This document shows positions 24,039-33,359 of a stretch of 49,050 nt of DNA, piece after piece; the first letter of the stretch is position 1, and every line of letters starts with the position of its first letter. The stretch comes from JAYVYM01 sp046593925 (GTDB lineage Bacteria; Actinomycetota; Actinomycetes; Mycobacteriales; SCTD01). Under the pieces are notes generated by a model. That model worked only from the letters and a program-made list of their open reading frames with translations. It was not told where the DNA came from and made no database searches. The stretch is from the NCBI GenBank assembly GCA_046593925.1, contig JBKJQN010000009.1, forward strand, positions 1-49,050. Reading direction: 5' to 3'. The position numbers were made by a program, and so were the translations under genes.

Positions 24039-24406
24039 GCTGGCATCGTGCCTCGCTTGGCCGCTGTGGGGAAGTGCGCGCCCGTGACGGCTCCGCCTCC
24101 TCCTCCTCCGACATCGTGTGCTTGCTCAATTAACCGAGCACGCAATGTCGGCCCCCGGCGGGCCCTGCCGAGCGTGCGAACGACCAGCCGCGACCGGGCT
24201 TGTGTGCCCCCGCCCGGGGCGCCAGCACACAAGCTCGTCCGCGACCCCGGGCCTGGCCGCCACACCGCACCCGATCCTGCTGGGGCGGGTCCTGCGAGGG
24301 CCGCCCGGACGCCTGTTCGGCCCCCTAGGCTGGTCGGGGATGGTGCGCAGGGTCCGAGACGTTGCGGGCAGAGCAGGCGCACGCCGTCGCCCGGAGGAGG
24401 ACCACC
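24039..24406. other. Non-coding gap with repeat copy B and a likely PAC2 promoter
   Basis: A 368-base gap between two divergent genes. It holds the two-hairpin element at 24108-24234 and, closer to the PAC2 gene, a TAGGCT box at 24326-24331 that could be a -10 element. Open frames across it look non-coding. Confidence 0.6.
24108..24234. repeat. Dispersed two-hairpin element, copy B
   Basis: The 37-base core (24113-24149) matches copy A at 11730-11766 in ATCGTGTGCTTGC and AGCACnCAATGTC around a TTAA-containing centre. Here outer bases CCGACAT (24108-24114) and ATGTCGG (24145-24151) extend the stem. A second perfect hairpin, GCTTGTGTGC (24198-24207) with GCACACAAGC (24225-24234), begins 48 bases after the core, matching the 47-base offset in copy A. 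Confidence 0.75.
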
Positions 24407-25321
24407 ATGCACAGGCCCGACCCGCGTGACCTCTACGAGCTCGAGCCCGACCGGCCCGAACTCAATGAGCCGGTGCTCATTCAGGCCCTCGACGGCTTCA
24501 TCGACGCCGGTTCGGCGACCCGGCTGGCCCGCGACCACCTGCTGTCGGCACTCAGCTCGACCGTGGTCGCGCGCTTCGACGTCGACCAGCTGCACGACTA
24601 CCGCGCCCGTCGGCCACCGATGCAGTTCGTCGAGGACCACTGGGAGTCCTACGCCGACCCGGAGCTGGCGATCCACCTGCTGCACGACGAGGCCGGTACG
24701 CCGTTCCTGCTGCTGGCCGGCCCGGAGCCGGACGTGCAGTGGGAGCGCTTCATCGACGCCGTTCGCCTGATCGTGGCGCAGCTCGGCGTCCGACTTGTCG
24801 TCGGGCTCAACGCGATCCCGATGTCGCTGCCGCACACCCGTCCGGTCGGTGTCATCGCGCACGGCAGCCGCAAGGAGCTCCTGCAGGGCGCCGAGCCGTG
24901 GATCGGCACGGTCACCGTCCCCGCCAGCGCCGGCCACCTGCTCGAGCACCGGCTCGGTCAGGCCGGGCTCGACGCCGTCGGGTTCGCCGTGCACGTGCCG
25001 CACTACGTCTCGCAGGCCGAGTTCCCCGCCGCGGCGGCCGCCCTGGTGCGCGAGGTGTCGGCGCACACCGGCCTGGTGCTGCCGACCGCCGCCCTGGACG
25101 AGGCAGCCGCGCAGACCAGGATCGCCATCGACGAACAGGTTGCACAGTCCACCGAGGTGCAGGCCGTCGTCACCTCGCTGGAGGAGCAGTACGACTCCTT
25201 CGTCGCCGGTCGCGGGCGCTCGCTGCTCGCCGGTGACTCCCGCCTGCCGTCGGCCGACGAGCTGGGTGCCGAACTCGAGCGCTTCCTGGCCGAGCAGCCA
25301 CAGGGCGGCGACGGGACCTGA
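24407..25321 (+). CDS. PAC2-family protein
   Basis: A 304-aa PAC2 (proteasome assembly chaperone 2-like) protein, of the type conserved in actinomycetes (Rv2125-like). The start region ELNEPVLIQALDGFIDAGSATRLA, the LLLAGPEPDVQWERF strand-helix and the VVGLNAIPMSLPHTRPVGV segment are characteristic, and AVGFAVHVPHYVSQAEFPAAA follows. The AGGAGGA ribosome site seven bases before ATG 24407 decides the start over an upstream alternative at 24362. Eukaryotic PAC2 helps build proteasomes, but whether the bacterial proteins do is not established. It probably forms a short unit with the serine hydrolase 15 bases downstream. Confidence 0.9.
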   Translation: MHRPDPRDLYELEPDRPELNEPVLIQALDGFIDAGSATRLARDHLLSALSSTVVARFDVDQLHDYRARRPPMQFVEDHWESYADPELAIHLLHDEAGTPFLLLAGPEPDVQWERFIDAVRLIVAQLGVRLVVGLNAIPMSLPHTRPVGVIAHGSRKELLQGAEPWIGTVTVPASAGHLLEHRLGQAGLDAVGFAVHVPHYVSQAEFPAAAAALVREVSAHTGLVLPTAALDEAAAQTRIAIDEQVAQSTEVQAVVTSLEEQYDSFVAGRGRSLLAGDSRLPSADELGAELERFLAEQPQGGDGT

Positions 25322-25323
25322 GG

Positions 25324-25329
25324 TAGGAA
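25324..25329 (+). promoter_or_regulatory. Leaderless-type -10 box of the serine hydrolase gene
   Basis: TAGGAA lies seven bases before ATG 25337, the spacing seen in leaderless actinobacterial promoters, and no ribosome site is present between them. The surrounding GGTAGGAAGGGCGC is identical to the string at 16833-16846. Confidence 0.5.
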
Positions 25330-25336
25330 GGGCGCC

Positions 25337-26563
25337 ATGCAGCGCACCGCCGACCCCGACGCCCTCGGCTTCGACCCCGCCCGGCTGGCCCGCATCGATA
25401 CCCACTTCGCCCGCTACGTCGACGAAGGGCAGCTCGCGGGGTGGCAGATCGTGGTCACCCGGCGCGGCGAGACGGTGCACGCCTCGACGTGCGGGATGCG
25501 GGACCGGGAGGCCGGGCTGCCGGTCGAGCCCGACACGCTGTGGCGCATCTACTCGATGACCAAGCCACTCACGTCGGTCGCGGCGATGCAGCTCTGGGAG
25601 CAGGGGCGTTTCGAGCTCACCGACGAGGTCAGCCGGTACATCCCGGCGTTCGCCGACGTACGCGTCTACGACAAGGGCTCCTCGCAGCGAGCGTGGACGG
25701 TGCCGGCCGCCGAGCCGGTGCGCATCTGGCACCTGCTCACACATACCGCCGGGCTGACGTACGGCTTCATGCACACGCACGTCGCAGACGCCGTCTACCG
25801 CGCCAGGGGGTACGAGTGGGGTGTGCCGCCAGGGACCGACCTCGCGACCGCCTGCGACGCGTGGGCCGGCATGCCGCTGCTGTTCCAGCCGGGCTCACGT
25901 TGGGGCTACTCGGTGGCGACAGACGTACTCGGCCGGCTGGTCGAGGTGCTGTCCGGGCAGCCGCTGGACGGCTACCTCGCCGAGCACGTCACCGGCCCGC
26001 TGGGCATGGTCGACACCTCCTTCTGGGTCGAGCCGGAGCGGGCCGACCGGCTGGCCGCGCTCTACTCGCCGAGCCCCGCGGACGGCTCAGCCGTACGTCT
26101 GGATGCCTTTGGCGCGGCCGCTCTGACGACTCCGACCTTCCTGTCCGGTGGCGGTGGACTGGTGTCCACGGCGGGCGACTACGGCCACTTCACCCAGATG
26201 CTGCTGCGCGGAGGGGAGGCCGGCGGCGTTCGGCTGCTCGGCACCCGCACCCTGGCGTACATGGTGCAGAACCATCTGCCGGGCGGGCTGGACCTCGGCG
26301 CCCTGTCGACGGGCGGGTTCGCCGAGACGACCTTCGACGGCGTCGGCTTCGGGCTGGGCTTCGCCACCGTCCTGGACCCCCGGCCGGCCAAGACACTGGC
26401 TTCGCCGGGTGAGTTCTTCTGGGGCGGAGCCGCCTCGACGGCGTTCTGGGTCGATCCCGCCGAGGAGGTCACCGCGCTGCTGATGACCCAGCTATTGCCG
26501 AGCTCTACCCACCCGCTGCGCCCGCAGTTACGCCAGCTGGTCTACAGCGCGCTGGTCGACTGA
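25337..26563 (+). CDS. Beta-lactamase-fold serine hydrolase (class C / EstB-like)
   Basis: A 408-aa protein of the beta-lactamase/penicillin-binding-like family. The nucleophile motif SxxK is Ser73-Met-Thr-Lys76 in IYSMTKPLTSVAAMQL. The second motif is RWGYSVATDVLGRLVE with the catalytic Tyr. LLTHTAGLTYGF is a family hallmark, and the third motif region is near FFWGGAASTAFWVDP. No signal peptide is seen, so it is likely an intracellular esterase, transesterase or peptidase and not a drug-resistance beta-lactamase. The ATG is seven bases from a -10-like box. It is convergent with pirin, 18 bases apart. Confidence 0.89.
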   Translation: MQRTADPDALGFDPARLARIDTHFARYVDEGQLAGWQIVVTRRGETVHASTCGMRDREAGLPVEPDTLWRIYSMTKPLTSVAAMQLWEQGRFELTDEVSRYIPAFADVRVYDKGSSQRAWTVPAAEPVRIWHLLTHTAGLTYGFMHTHVADAVYRARGYEWGVPPGTDLATACDAWAGMPLLFQPGSRWGYSVATDVLGRLVEVLSGQPLDGYLAEHVTGPLGMVDTSFWVEPERADRLAALYSPSPADGSAVRLDAFGAAALTTPTFLSGGGGLVSTAGDYGHFTQMLLRGGEAGGVRLLGTRTLAYMVQNHLPGGLDLGALSTGGFAETTFDGVGFGLGFATVLDPRPAKTLASPGEFFWGGAASTAFWVDPAEEVTALLMTQLLPSSTHPLRPQLRQLVYSALVD

Positions 26564-26581
26564 CGCGGGCCTGCCGCCGGA

Positions 26582-27547
26582 TCAGCCGGTGTGCGGCATC
26601 AGCGCGCCAGCCGGGATCTGCCCGAACCGGCCGGCCTGGAAGTCCTCGACGGCCTGCTGCAGCTGAGCCCGGGTGTTCATCACGAACGGCCCGTACTGGG
26701 CGACCGGCTCACGGATCGGCTCACCCGCAAGCACGATCAGCTCCAGCGCCGGGTGCCGGCTGTCCTGCCGCTCAGCCGCGCGCAGGGTGATCCGGTCGCC
26801 GTCGCCGAACACCACGCTCTGGCCGGTCGCCACGGGTGTGCCCTCGGCTCCCGCCGTGCCGTTGCCCGACAGCACGTACACCAGGCTGTTGAAAGCCGGG
26901 TCGACCGGCACCGAAAGCTGTGCGCCGGGGCTGACGCTAACGTGCATCATCGTAATCGGGGTACGTGTGGCGCCCGGTCCACGGACGCCGGCCAGGTCAC
27001 CGGCGATCAGCCGTACCAGCGAGCCGCCGTCGCTGGTCGCCAGCAGGACGACATCGGAGCCCTGCAGGTTCTGATAGGCCGGGGTGGTCATCTTGTCCTT
27101 GCCGGGCAGGTTGACCCACAGCTGCACGCCGTGGAAGACCCCGCCGCTCTTGACCAGCTCCACCGGGGGGGTCTCGATGTGCAGGATCCCGCCGCCGGCG
27201 GTCATCCACTGCGTCGCACCGTCGGTGATCATGCCGCCGCCGCCGTGGCTGTCCTGGTGCTGGAACGCCCCGTCCATGATGTACGTCACGGTCTCGAACC
27301 CGCGGTGCGGGTGCCAGGAGGTGCCCTTGGGCTCACCGGGTGCGTACTCCACCTCGCCCATCTGATCCATCATGATGAACGGGTCGAGCACCCGGGGGGC
27401 GAGGCCGGCGAAGGCACGGCGTACCGGAAAACCCTCGCCCTCGAAGCCCTGCGTCGCCGTCGAGACGGTCAGCACCGGCCGCTCGACGTCGCCGAGTCCG
27501 CGCGGGATCCGCGGGAGGGTCAGGGTGTCGGCAGTGACGGCGGGCAT
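26582..27547 (-). CDS. Pirin-family protein
   Basis: A 321-aa bicupin of the pirin family. The N-terminal cupin has the metal-binding pattern WHPHRGFETVTYIMDG then HQDSHG, and GVFHGVQLWVNLPGKDK is a family hallmark; the C-terminal cupin contains VYVLSGNG. Pirins act as metal-dependent quercetinases or redox-sensitive regulators. AGGAGG before ATG 27547 fixes the start. The gene is divergent from a MarR regulator, and a palindrome (27565-27578) lies just upstream of its ribosome site, so it is probably repressed by that regulator and responds to electrophilic or phenolic compounds together with the exporter. Confidence 0.92.
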   Translation of the reverse strand: MPAVTADTLTLPRIPRGLGDVERPVLTVSTATQGFEGEGFPVRRAFAGLAPRVLDPFIMMDQMGEVEYAPGEPKGTSWHPHRGFETVTYIMDGAFQHQDSHGGGGMITDGATQWMTAGGGILHIETPPVELVKSGGVFHGVQLWVNLPGKDKMTTPAYQNLQGSDVVLLATSDGGSLVRLIAGDLAGVRGPGATRTPITMMHVSVSPGAQLSVPVDPAFNSLVYVLSGNGTAGAEGTPVATGQSVVFGDGDRITLRAAERQDSRHPALELIVLAGEPIREPVAQYGPFVMNTRAQLQQAVEDFQAGRFGQIPAGALMPHTG

Positions 27548-27564
27548 GAGGTCCTCCTGAGTTG

Positions 27565-27578
27565 GTTGCATACGCAAC
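27565..27578. promoter_or_regulatory. Palindromic operator 1, pirin side
   Basis: GTTGCATACGCAAC, with perfect 5-base arms, lies 18 bases upstream of the pirin start. It shares the GTTGC...GCAAC pattern with the second palindrome 63 bases away and is likely bound by the MarR protein encoded beside it. Confidence 0.65.
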
Positions 27579-27641
27579 ATACTCTCAACACGGCCCCGGC
27601 GCAGCCCCTTCCACCGCCGGGAATGCGCGATGGCGTGAGGC

Positions 27642-27657
27642 GTTGCATGCTTGCAAC
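27642..27657. promoter_or_regulatory. Palindromic operator 2, marR side
   Basis: GTTGCATGCTTGCAAC, with 6-base arms and a 4-base centre, ends 34 bases before the marR start. It overlaps a decoy ATG at 27647, which supports the later start for marR. Confidence 0.68.
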
Positions 27658-27691
27658 AACCAAGCAATACGCCAGGCTGGAGGGGGCCCGC

Positions 27692-28198
27692 ATGACGCCG
27701 ATGGACGACGTGGCCCGGGAGCTCGGGTTGCTGTTCCGCAGTCTCAAGGGGCTGCACCACGCCGTGCTGGAGGAGGTCGGCGTACGCGTGGAGATGCCTG
27801 CCGCCGCAATCATGTCGACGCTCGCCGACCGCGGTCGGCTGCGGCTGTCTGCCCTCGCCGAGCTGCTGCACCTGGACCTGTCCAGCGTGAGCCGGCAGGT
27901 CGCCGCACTCGAGCGCGAGGGTTGGGTCGGCCGCGAGCGCGACCCCGCCGACTCGCGAGCCGCCCTGCTCGACCTCACCCCGACCGGCCTCGGCGTCCTC
28001 GCCCGGGTCCGGGCCGGCCGGGTGGCCCAGTTGCAGGCTCTGCTCCCCGACTGGTCCGACGGCGACCTCGGCGCCTTCGCCGACGCGCTGCACCGGTTCC
28101 GTACCGACCTCACCGAGAGCCCCACCGCCACCAGCACGACCACCGCCGCCAGTACGACCGACCGCACCCCGGCCCTCGCCGGGCAGGAGAGCTCATGA
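27692..28198 (+). CDS. MarR-family transcriptional regulator
   Basis: A 168-aa winged-helix repressor. The helix-turn-helix region is LRLSALAELLHLDLSSVSRQVAALEREGWV, with the wing GRERDPADSRAALLDLTPTG, a full MarR signature. The C-terminal 25 residues are Thr/Ser/Ala-rich and probably flexible. ATG 27692 is five bases after GGAGGGGG; an in-frame ATG at 27647 lies inside the operator palindrome and is less likely. The stop overlaps the exporter start (ATGA). The layout, with a repressor divergent from pirin and cotranscribed with a drug exporter, suggests control by a small aromatic ligand or oxidant. Confidence 0.92.
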   Translation: MTPMDDVARELGLLFRSLKGLHHAVLEEVGVRVEMPAAAIMSTLADRGRLRLSALAELLHLDLSSVSRQVAALEREGWVGRERDPADSRAALLDLTPTGLGVLARVRAGRVAQLQALLPDWSDGDLGAFADALHRFRTDLTESPTATSTTTAASTTDRTPALAGQESS

Positions 28199-29850
28199 CC
28201 ACCACCGCCCCGGCCCCGACCGCGGACGACGTGCGGACCGGCGTGCTGACCCACCGACAGATCATGGTGATCCTGTCCGGGTTGCTGCTGGGGATGTTCC
28301 TCGCCGCGCTCGACCAGACGATCGTGTCGACCGCGATGCGCACCATCGCCGACAAGCTGCACGGCCAGACGGCGCAGGCCTGGGTGACGACGGCGTATCT
28401 GATCACCTCGACGATCTCGACCCCGCTGTACGGCAAGCTTTCCGACACCTACGGCCGCAAGCGCTTCTACGTGTTCGCGATCGGCATCTTCATCGTCGGG
28501 TCGATGCTCTGCGGCACCGCTACCGGCATCTACCAACTGGCCGGCTACCGCGCGATCCAGGGGATCGGGGCCGGTGGGCTCATGTCGCTGGCCTTCGCGA
28601 TCGTGGGTGACATCGTGCCGCCGCGCCAGCGCGGCCGTTACCAGGGCTACTTCATGTCGGTATTCGGGGTCTCGAGCGTGCTCGGTCCGGTCCTCGGCGG
28701 CACCCTGGCAGGCCAGAACACCATCCTCGGCCTGGACGGCTGGCGCTGGATCTTCTACGTCAACGTGCCGATCGGCCTGGCGGCGGTCTTCGTCGTGACG
28801 CGCAAGCTGCAGCTGCCGGTGCGCCGGTCCGACGCCAAGATCGACTACGTCGGCGCGGCGCTGCTCACCACCGGGATCGTGCCGCTGCTGCTGGTGGCCG
28901 AGAAGGGCCGCGAGTGGGGCTGGGGATCCCCCCCCACGCTCGGGATGACCCTGATCGCGGTTGCCGCGCTGGTGTCGTTCGTTCCGTGGGAGCGTCGGAT
29001 GGGCGAGGCCGCCATCCTTCCGCTGCGGATTTTCTCCAGCAGCGTGTTCAACATCAGCAGTGCGGTAGCACTGCTGGTCGGCACCGCGATGTTCGGCTCG
29101 CTGGTCGTACTCCCGCTGTACCTGCAGATCGTCCGCGGCAACAGCCCGACAAAGGCCGGCCTGCTGCTGACCCCACTGATGGTCGGCATCATTGCTGCTT
29201 CCACGCTGAGTGGGAAGGTGATGAGCCGCACCGGCAAGTACAAGATGCTCCCGGTTGCGGGTACCGCCGTGATGTTCGTCGCGGTACTGCTGTTCTCGAC
29301 GCTGGGCGTCGACACGCCGGTCTGGCAGGCCAGCATCTACATGGCGGTCATGGGCGCCGGCCTCGGCCTGTCGATGCAGACCCTGGTGATCAGCGTGCAG
29401 AACGCGCTGCCCCCGCGCGACATGGGGGTGGCGACCAGCTCCGTGACGTTCTTCCGCTCGATGGGTGGCACCTTCGGCGCGGCGATCGCCCTCGCCGTGC
29501 TGTTCAGCACGCTGGCCGGCAACATCCACGACCGGGCGGTCTCGGCGGGCCTCCCGCAGGACGTCCTCACCCGCTTCGGCTCGGCGACCGCGCTGAACGA
29601 CACCTCGGTGATCGGTTCGCTGCCCCCGGCGGTCCGGCGGGTCGTCCTCGAGGGCTTCGCCGACTCCATGCACATGGTCTTCCTCACCGTTGCGGTGCTC
29701 TTGGTGCCCGCCTTCCTGTTGAGTTTGCGCATCAAGGACATCCCGCTGCGCTCCAGCGGCGGGCTCGCCGCAGCAGACAGGGACGCGGCCGACGGCAACC
29801 GGGCAGCCACCGAGCAGGCGGACGCCAAGGTCGAGTCGGCCGTCCTCTAG
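28195..29850 (+). CDS. DHA2-family (14-helix) drug:proton antiporter
   Basis: A 551-aa major facilitator with about 14 hydrophobic segments. The first helix carries LDQTIVSTAMRTIA (motif D1 of DHA2 exporters), the loop 2-3 motif A is GKLSDTYGRKRFYV, motif B lies in AGYRAIQGIGAGGLMSL, and the antiporter motif C is SVLGPVLGG. The protein ends in an Ala/Asp-rich cytoplasmic tail. It likely exports toxic organic compounds. It is translationally coupled to marR and is followed at once by a hairpin terminator. Confidence 0.93.
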   Translation: MTTTAPAPTADDVRTGVLTHRQIMVILSGLLLGMFLAALDQTIVSTAMRTIADKLHGQTAQAWVTTAYLITSTISTPLYGKLSDTYGRKRFYVFAIGIFIVGSMLCGTATGIYQLAGYRAIQGIGAGGLMSLAFAIVGDIVPPRQRGRYQGYFMSVFGVSSVLGPVLGGTLAGQNTILGLDGWRWIFYVNVPIGLAAVFVVTRKLQLPVRRSDAKIDYVGAALLTTGIVPLLLVAEKGREWGWGSPPTLGMTLIAVAALVSFVPWERRMGEAAILPLRIFSSSVFNISSAVALLVGTAMFGSLVVLPLYLQIVRGNSPTKAGLLLTPLMVGIIAASTLSGKVMSRTGKYKMLPVAGTAVMFVAVLLFSTLGVDTPVWQASIYMAVMGAGLGLSMQTLVISVQNALPPRDMGVATSSVTFFRSMGGTFGAAIALAVLFSTLAGNIHDRAVSAGLPQDVLTRFGSATALNDTSVIGSLPPAVRRVVLEGFADSMHMVFLTVAVLLVPAFLLSLRIKDIPLRSSGGLAAADRDAADGNRAATEQADAKVESAVL

Positions 29851-29851
29851 C

Positions 29852-29900
29852 CGGGTTGGGGTCCTCGCCGTGTACGGTCATCGGCGACGGCCGCAACCCG
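29852..29900 (+). terminator. Two-part hairpin after the exporter gene
   Basis: CGGGTTG (29852-29858) pairs with CAACCCG (29894-29900), and inside it TCGCCG (29865-29870) pairs with CGGCGA (29882-29887). The structure starts right after the TAG stop and probably ends the marR-exporter transcript. Confidence 0.55.
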
Positions 29901-30016
29901 TGGTGCGTCTTGAGCACCCGCTCCCCCGCCGATCCGGCCCACGCCGAGACCCGGGGTGACGCGCACTCCCCTGAAAAAGCTGCCCCCGCGGCTTTGTCGC
30001 GGCCGAAGGACCACCT

Positions 30017-30277
30017 GTGACCTACCCCCGCCACGTCTCCCGGAGCGCGCCCACACCGGCTACCCGCGGCCAGCTGCTCGAGGCCGCCCGGCTCGGCGCC
30101 ACGGTCGCCACCAGCGACCTGCTCGGCCGGCCCGACGACGCCGGCCCGACGTACGCGTCCTGGCGCCGGCTGCGCCGGCGTGCCGGCCGGCAGTCCCGCC
30201 AGCTGCTCCGGGTCGCCTTCGACACCGGCTACGGCCAGGCCATGCAGGAAGCCGGCGCCACGCCGCAGAGTCGGTAG
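30017..30277 (+). CDS. Small hypothetical protein
   Basis: An 86-aa open frame with GTG start behind a weak AAGGA site. The sequence is Arg/Ala/Leu-rich, with LLEAARLGATVATSDLLGRP and then WRRLRRRAGRQSRQLLRVAFDTGYG, suggesting basic helices that could bind nucleic acid. It lies alone between the exporter terminator and citrate synthase, and the codon pattern looks like that of its neighbours. I do not recognise a family. It may be real but is supported only by composition and position. Confidence 0.5.
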   Translation: MTYPRHVSRSAPTPATRGQLLEAARLGATVATSDLLGRPDDAGPTYASWRRLRRRAGRQSRQLLRVAFDTGYGQAMQEAGATPQSR

Positions 30278-30325
30278 CAGGGCAGGATGTGGCCACCCAC
30301 GCACACCCTCTCGGAAGGCTCGCGC

Positions 30326-31594
<1,269 letters not shown>

Positions 31595-31604
31595 CCGGTT
31601 CCGG

Positions 31605-31701
31605 GCCTCCCCTTCGAGAGCTCACTTCCCCTGCGAGAGAGCGTGTTTGAGCCCCTTAGAGGCGCTCGACCGAAGGGGAAGCGCTCTATCGAAGGGGAGG
31701 C
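31605..31701 (+). repeat. 78-nt 3'-end dispersed element, copy B, with extra repeat unit (after gltA)
   Basis: Positions 31605-31682 align without gaps with the element after dinG. GCCTCCCCTTCGA (31605-31617) pairs with TCGAAGGGGAGGC (31689-31701). Inside it CTTCCCCT (31625-31632) pairs with AGGGGAAG (31674-31681), and GAGCG (31639-31643) with CGCTC (31663-31667). The right side holds two tandem units of the pattern GCGCTCnnnCGAAGGGG. It is likely a terminator-like 3' structure of gltA. Confidence 0.78.
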
Positions 31702-31716
31702 GCGGGCGCGGCGAGG

Positions 31717-32052
31717 TCAGCCACCTGAAGCGCTGGCCGAGCGACGTGCCGCCGGCCGGACCGTCACCGGCGAGGTGCGCTGCAGGGCCAGGGCGGCCCC
31801 GCGTACGCCGTCGACGTCAACCGCCGGGTCCAGTGCCAGGAGGCGGTTGTCGACCACGTGCACGACAGCCTGGAGCAGGTCGGCATCCTGGCAGTACAGG
31901 ACGACGCCGACGTCGACGCACTCGCCGCGCTGCCCCGCGCCGATGAACTCCACCACGTACGTGCCGAGGTCGTCGGCCTCCATCAACGCGGGCAGCGAGC
32001 CGCCCTCGCGCAGCGGGGTGACGTACCGCGTCGCCGTGACCGTCCGCAGCAC
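31717..32052 (-). pseudogene. Fused remnant of a HipA-like kinase gene and a DUF3037 gene
   Basis: The 111-codon frame begins with the exact type of N-terminus seen in actinobacterial HipA-like kinases (LRTVTATRYVTPLREGGSLP, then EADDLGTYVVEFIGAGQ) and after about 37 residues switches without a break to the core of DUF3037 (RGECVDVGVVLYCQDADLL, then LLALDPAVDVDGVRGA). It stops well short of the DUF3037 C-terminus. In other actinomycetes these are two neighbouring genes in this order, so a deletion of several hundred bases appears to have joined them. The kinase active site is entirely missing. The product, if made, is unlikely to work. The GTG at 32052 is the family-like start; it lies 36 bases after the acyl-CoA dehydrogenase stop. 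Confidence 0.75.
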
Positions 32053-32087
32053 CGGGCCACGCAGCATCCGGACGGCCCGGTGGCGGG

Positions 32088-33311
32088 TCAGGTCCCCTGG
32101 TCGGATGAGGTGAGCGGGCTGCGCGGCAGCATCCGGTCGCTGATGATCCTGCGCTGGATCTCGCTGGTGCCCTCGAAGATCGTGGTGAGCCGCGCGTCGC
32201 GCCAGTAGCGCTCGACCCGGCGCTCGGTGGTGTAGCCGTTGCCGCCGTGCAGCTGCATGGCCTGCCCGGTGACCCGCACCGCCATCTCGGTCGTGAGCAG
32301 CTTGACGGCGGCGGCGGCGCGCTCGCACGGCACGCCCTCGTCGAGCAGATGCGCCACCTGCTGCCAGAAGGCCCGGCCCTGGTCGACGTCAGCAGCCATG
32401 TCGGCCAGGGCGAAGCGCAGTGCCTGGAAGTCGGCGAGTGGATGGCCGAACTGTTGGCGCTCCTGCAGGTACGCCGCGGTGTCCTCGACCGCACCGCGGG
32501 CCACGCCGACCGCCCGCGCCGCGGTGTGCACCCGGGCAATGTTGAGCCCGCGCTGCACCGAGGCGAACCCGCCCGAGTCAGCGTGCGCGCCCCGGTCGCC
32601 GTACAGGCCGGTGAGGCGGTCGGCATCGGGTACGCGTACGCGGTCGAGCTCGAGGTCCCAGGTGAGGAAGCCGTGGTAGCCGATCTTGTCAATCGGGCGC
32701 CCGGTCATCCCGGCGGGGAACGCGGCCCGGTCCTTGACGACCAGGAACGGCTCGAGACCGGCGCTGCGGGACTCACCTTCGACGGGCTCGCGCACCCGCG
32801 CCAGCACCTCGACGAAGTCGGCGGCCAGCGCGTTGCCGGCCCAGCGCTTCTGCCCGGTGAGCAGCCAGTCGTTACCCTCACGCACGGCTCTGGTCTGCAC
32901 GCCTGCGAGGTCCGAGCCGGCAGTCGGCTCGGACAGCGCGATCGCGCCGATCCAGTCACCCTTCGCGCTGCGCGCCAGCAGCTCGTCGCGCCGCACCTCG
33001 TCGAGCACCTGCGTGCCAAGGCCCTGGCCGCGGGCCAGGATGCTGCCGACGCTCAGCCACGCGCGGGCCAGCTCCTCGCTGACCAGGCAGTACTCGAAGA
33101 CGCCGAGCCCCATGCCGCCGTGCTCGGCGGCCACGGTGATGCCGAACCAGCCGAGGCCCGCCAGCTCCGCCACGAGCTCGGCCGGCATCTCGGCCTTCTG
33201 CGGGTCGAGCTCGTCGGCGAGCGGCAGCACCCGGGTCATGGCGAATTCGCGGGCCTGTGTCTGCAGCGCCGCCCGCTGCGGTGTGTGCCACGGGGTGGTC
33301 AGCTCGTGCAC
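32088..33311 (-). CDS. Acyl-CoA dehydrogenase family protein
   Basis: A 407-aa flavoprotein of the acyl-CoA dehydrogenase fold: N-terminal helical domain (GWFGITVAAEHGGMGLG), beta domain (IALSEPTAGSDLAGVQT and TGQKRWAGNALAADF), and C-terminal helices (ERQQFGHPLADFQALRFALADM, then MQLHGGNGYTTERRVERYWRDA and FEGTSEIQRRII). The catalytic base position near the C-terminus reads TIFEGTSEIQ, as in many dehydrogenases with Glu there. The substrate is unknown; members oxidise fatty or branched acyl-CoA. A GTG start at 33311 follows GGAGG. It is divergent from the RNA methyltransferase gene. Confidence 0.91.
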   Translation of the reverse strand: MHELTTPWHTPQRAALQTQAREFAMTRVLPLADELDPQKAEMPAELVAELAGLGWFGITVAAEHGGMGLGVFEYCLVSEELARAWLSVGSILARGQGLGTQVLDEVRRDELLARSAKGDWIGAIALSEPTAGSDLAGVQTRAVREGNDWLLTGQKRWAGNALAADFVEVLARVREPVEGESRSAGLEPFLVVKDRAAFPAGMTGRPIDKIGYHGFLTWDLELDRVRVPDADRLTGLYGDRGAHADSGGFASVQRGLNIARVHTAARAVGVARGAVEDTAAYLQERQQFGHPLADFQALRFALADMAADVDQGRAFWQQVAHLLDEGVPCERAAAAVKLLTTEMAVRVTGQAMQLHGGNGYTTERRVERYWRDARLTTIFEGTSEIQRRIISDRMLPRSPLTSSDQGT

Positions 33312-33359
33312 GGTGCCTCCGTCCTTTCCCCAGCAGCCGCCGGGCACTATGGCTGCATC

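Noticed and set aside
25337..26563. Antibiotic-resistance beta-lactamase
   Set aside because: The SxxK and Tyr motifs are shared by many esterases and peptidases of this fold; there is no signal peptide and no close resemblance to known class C enzymes.
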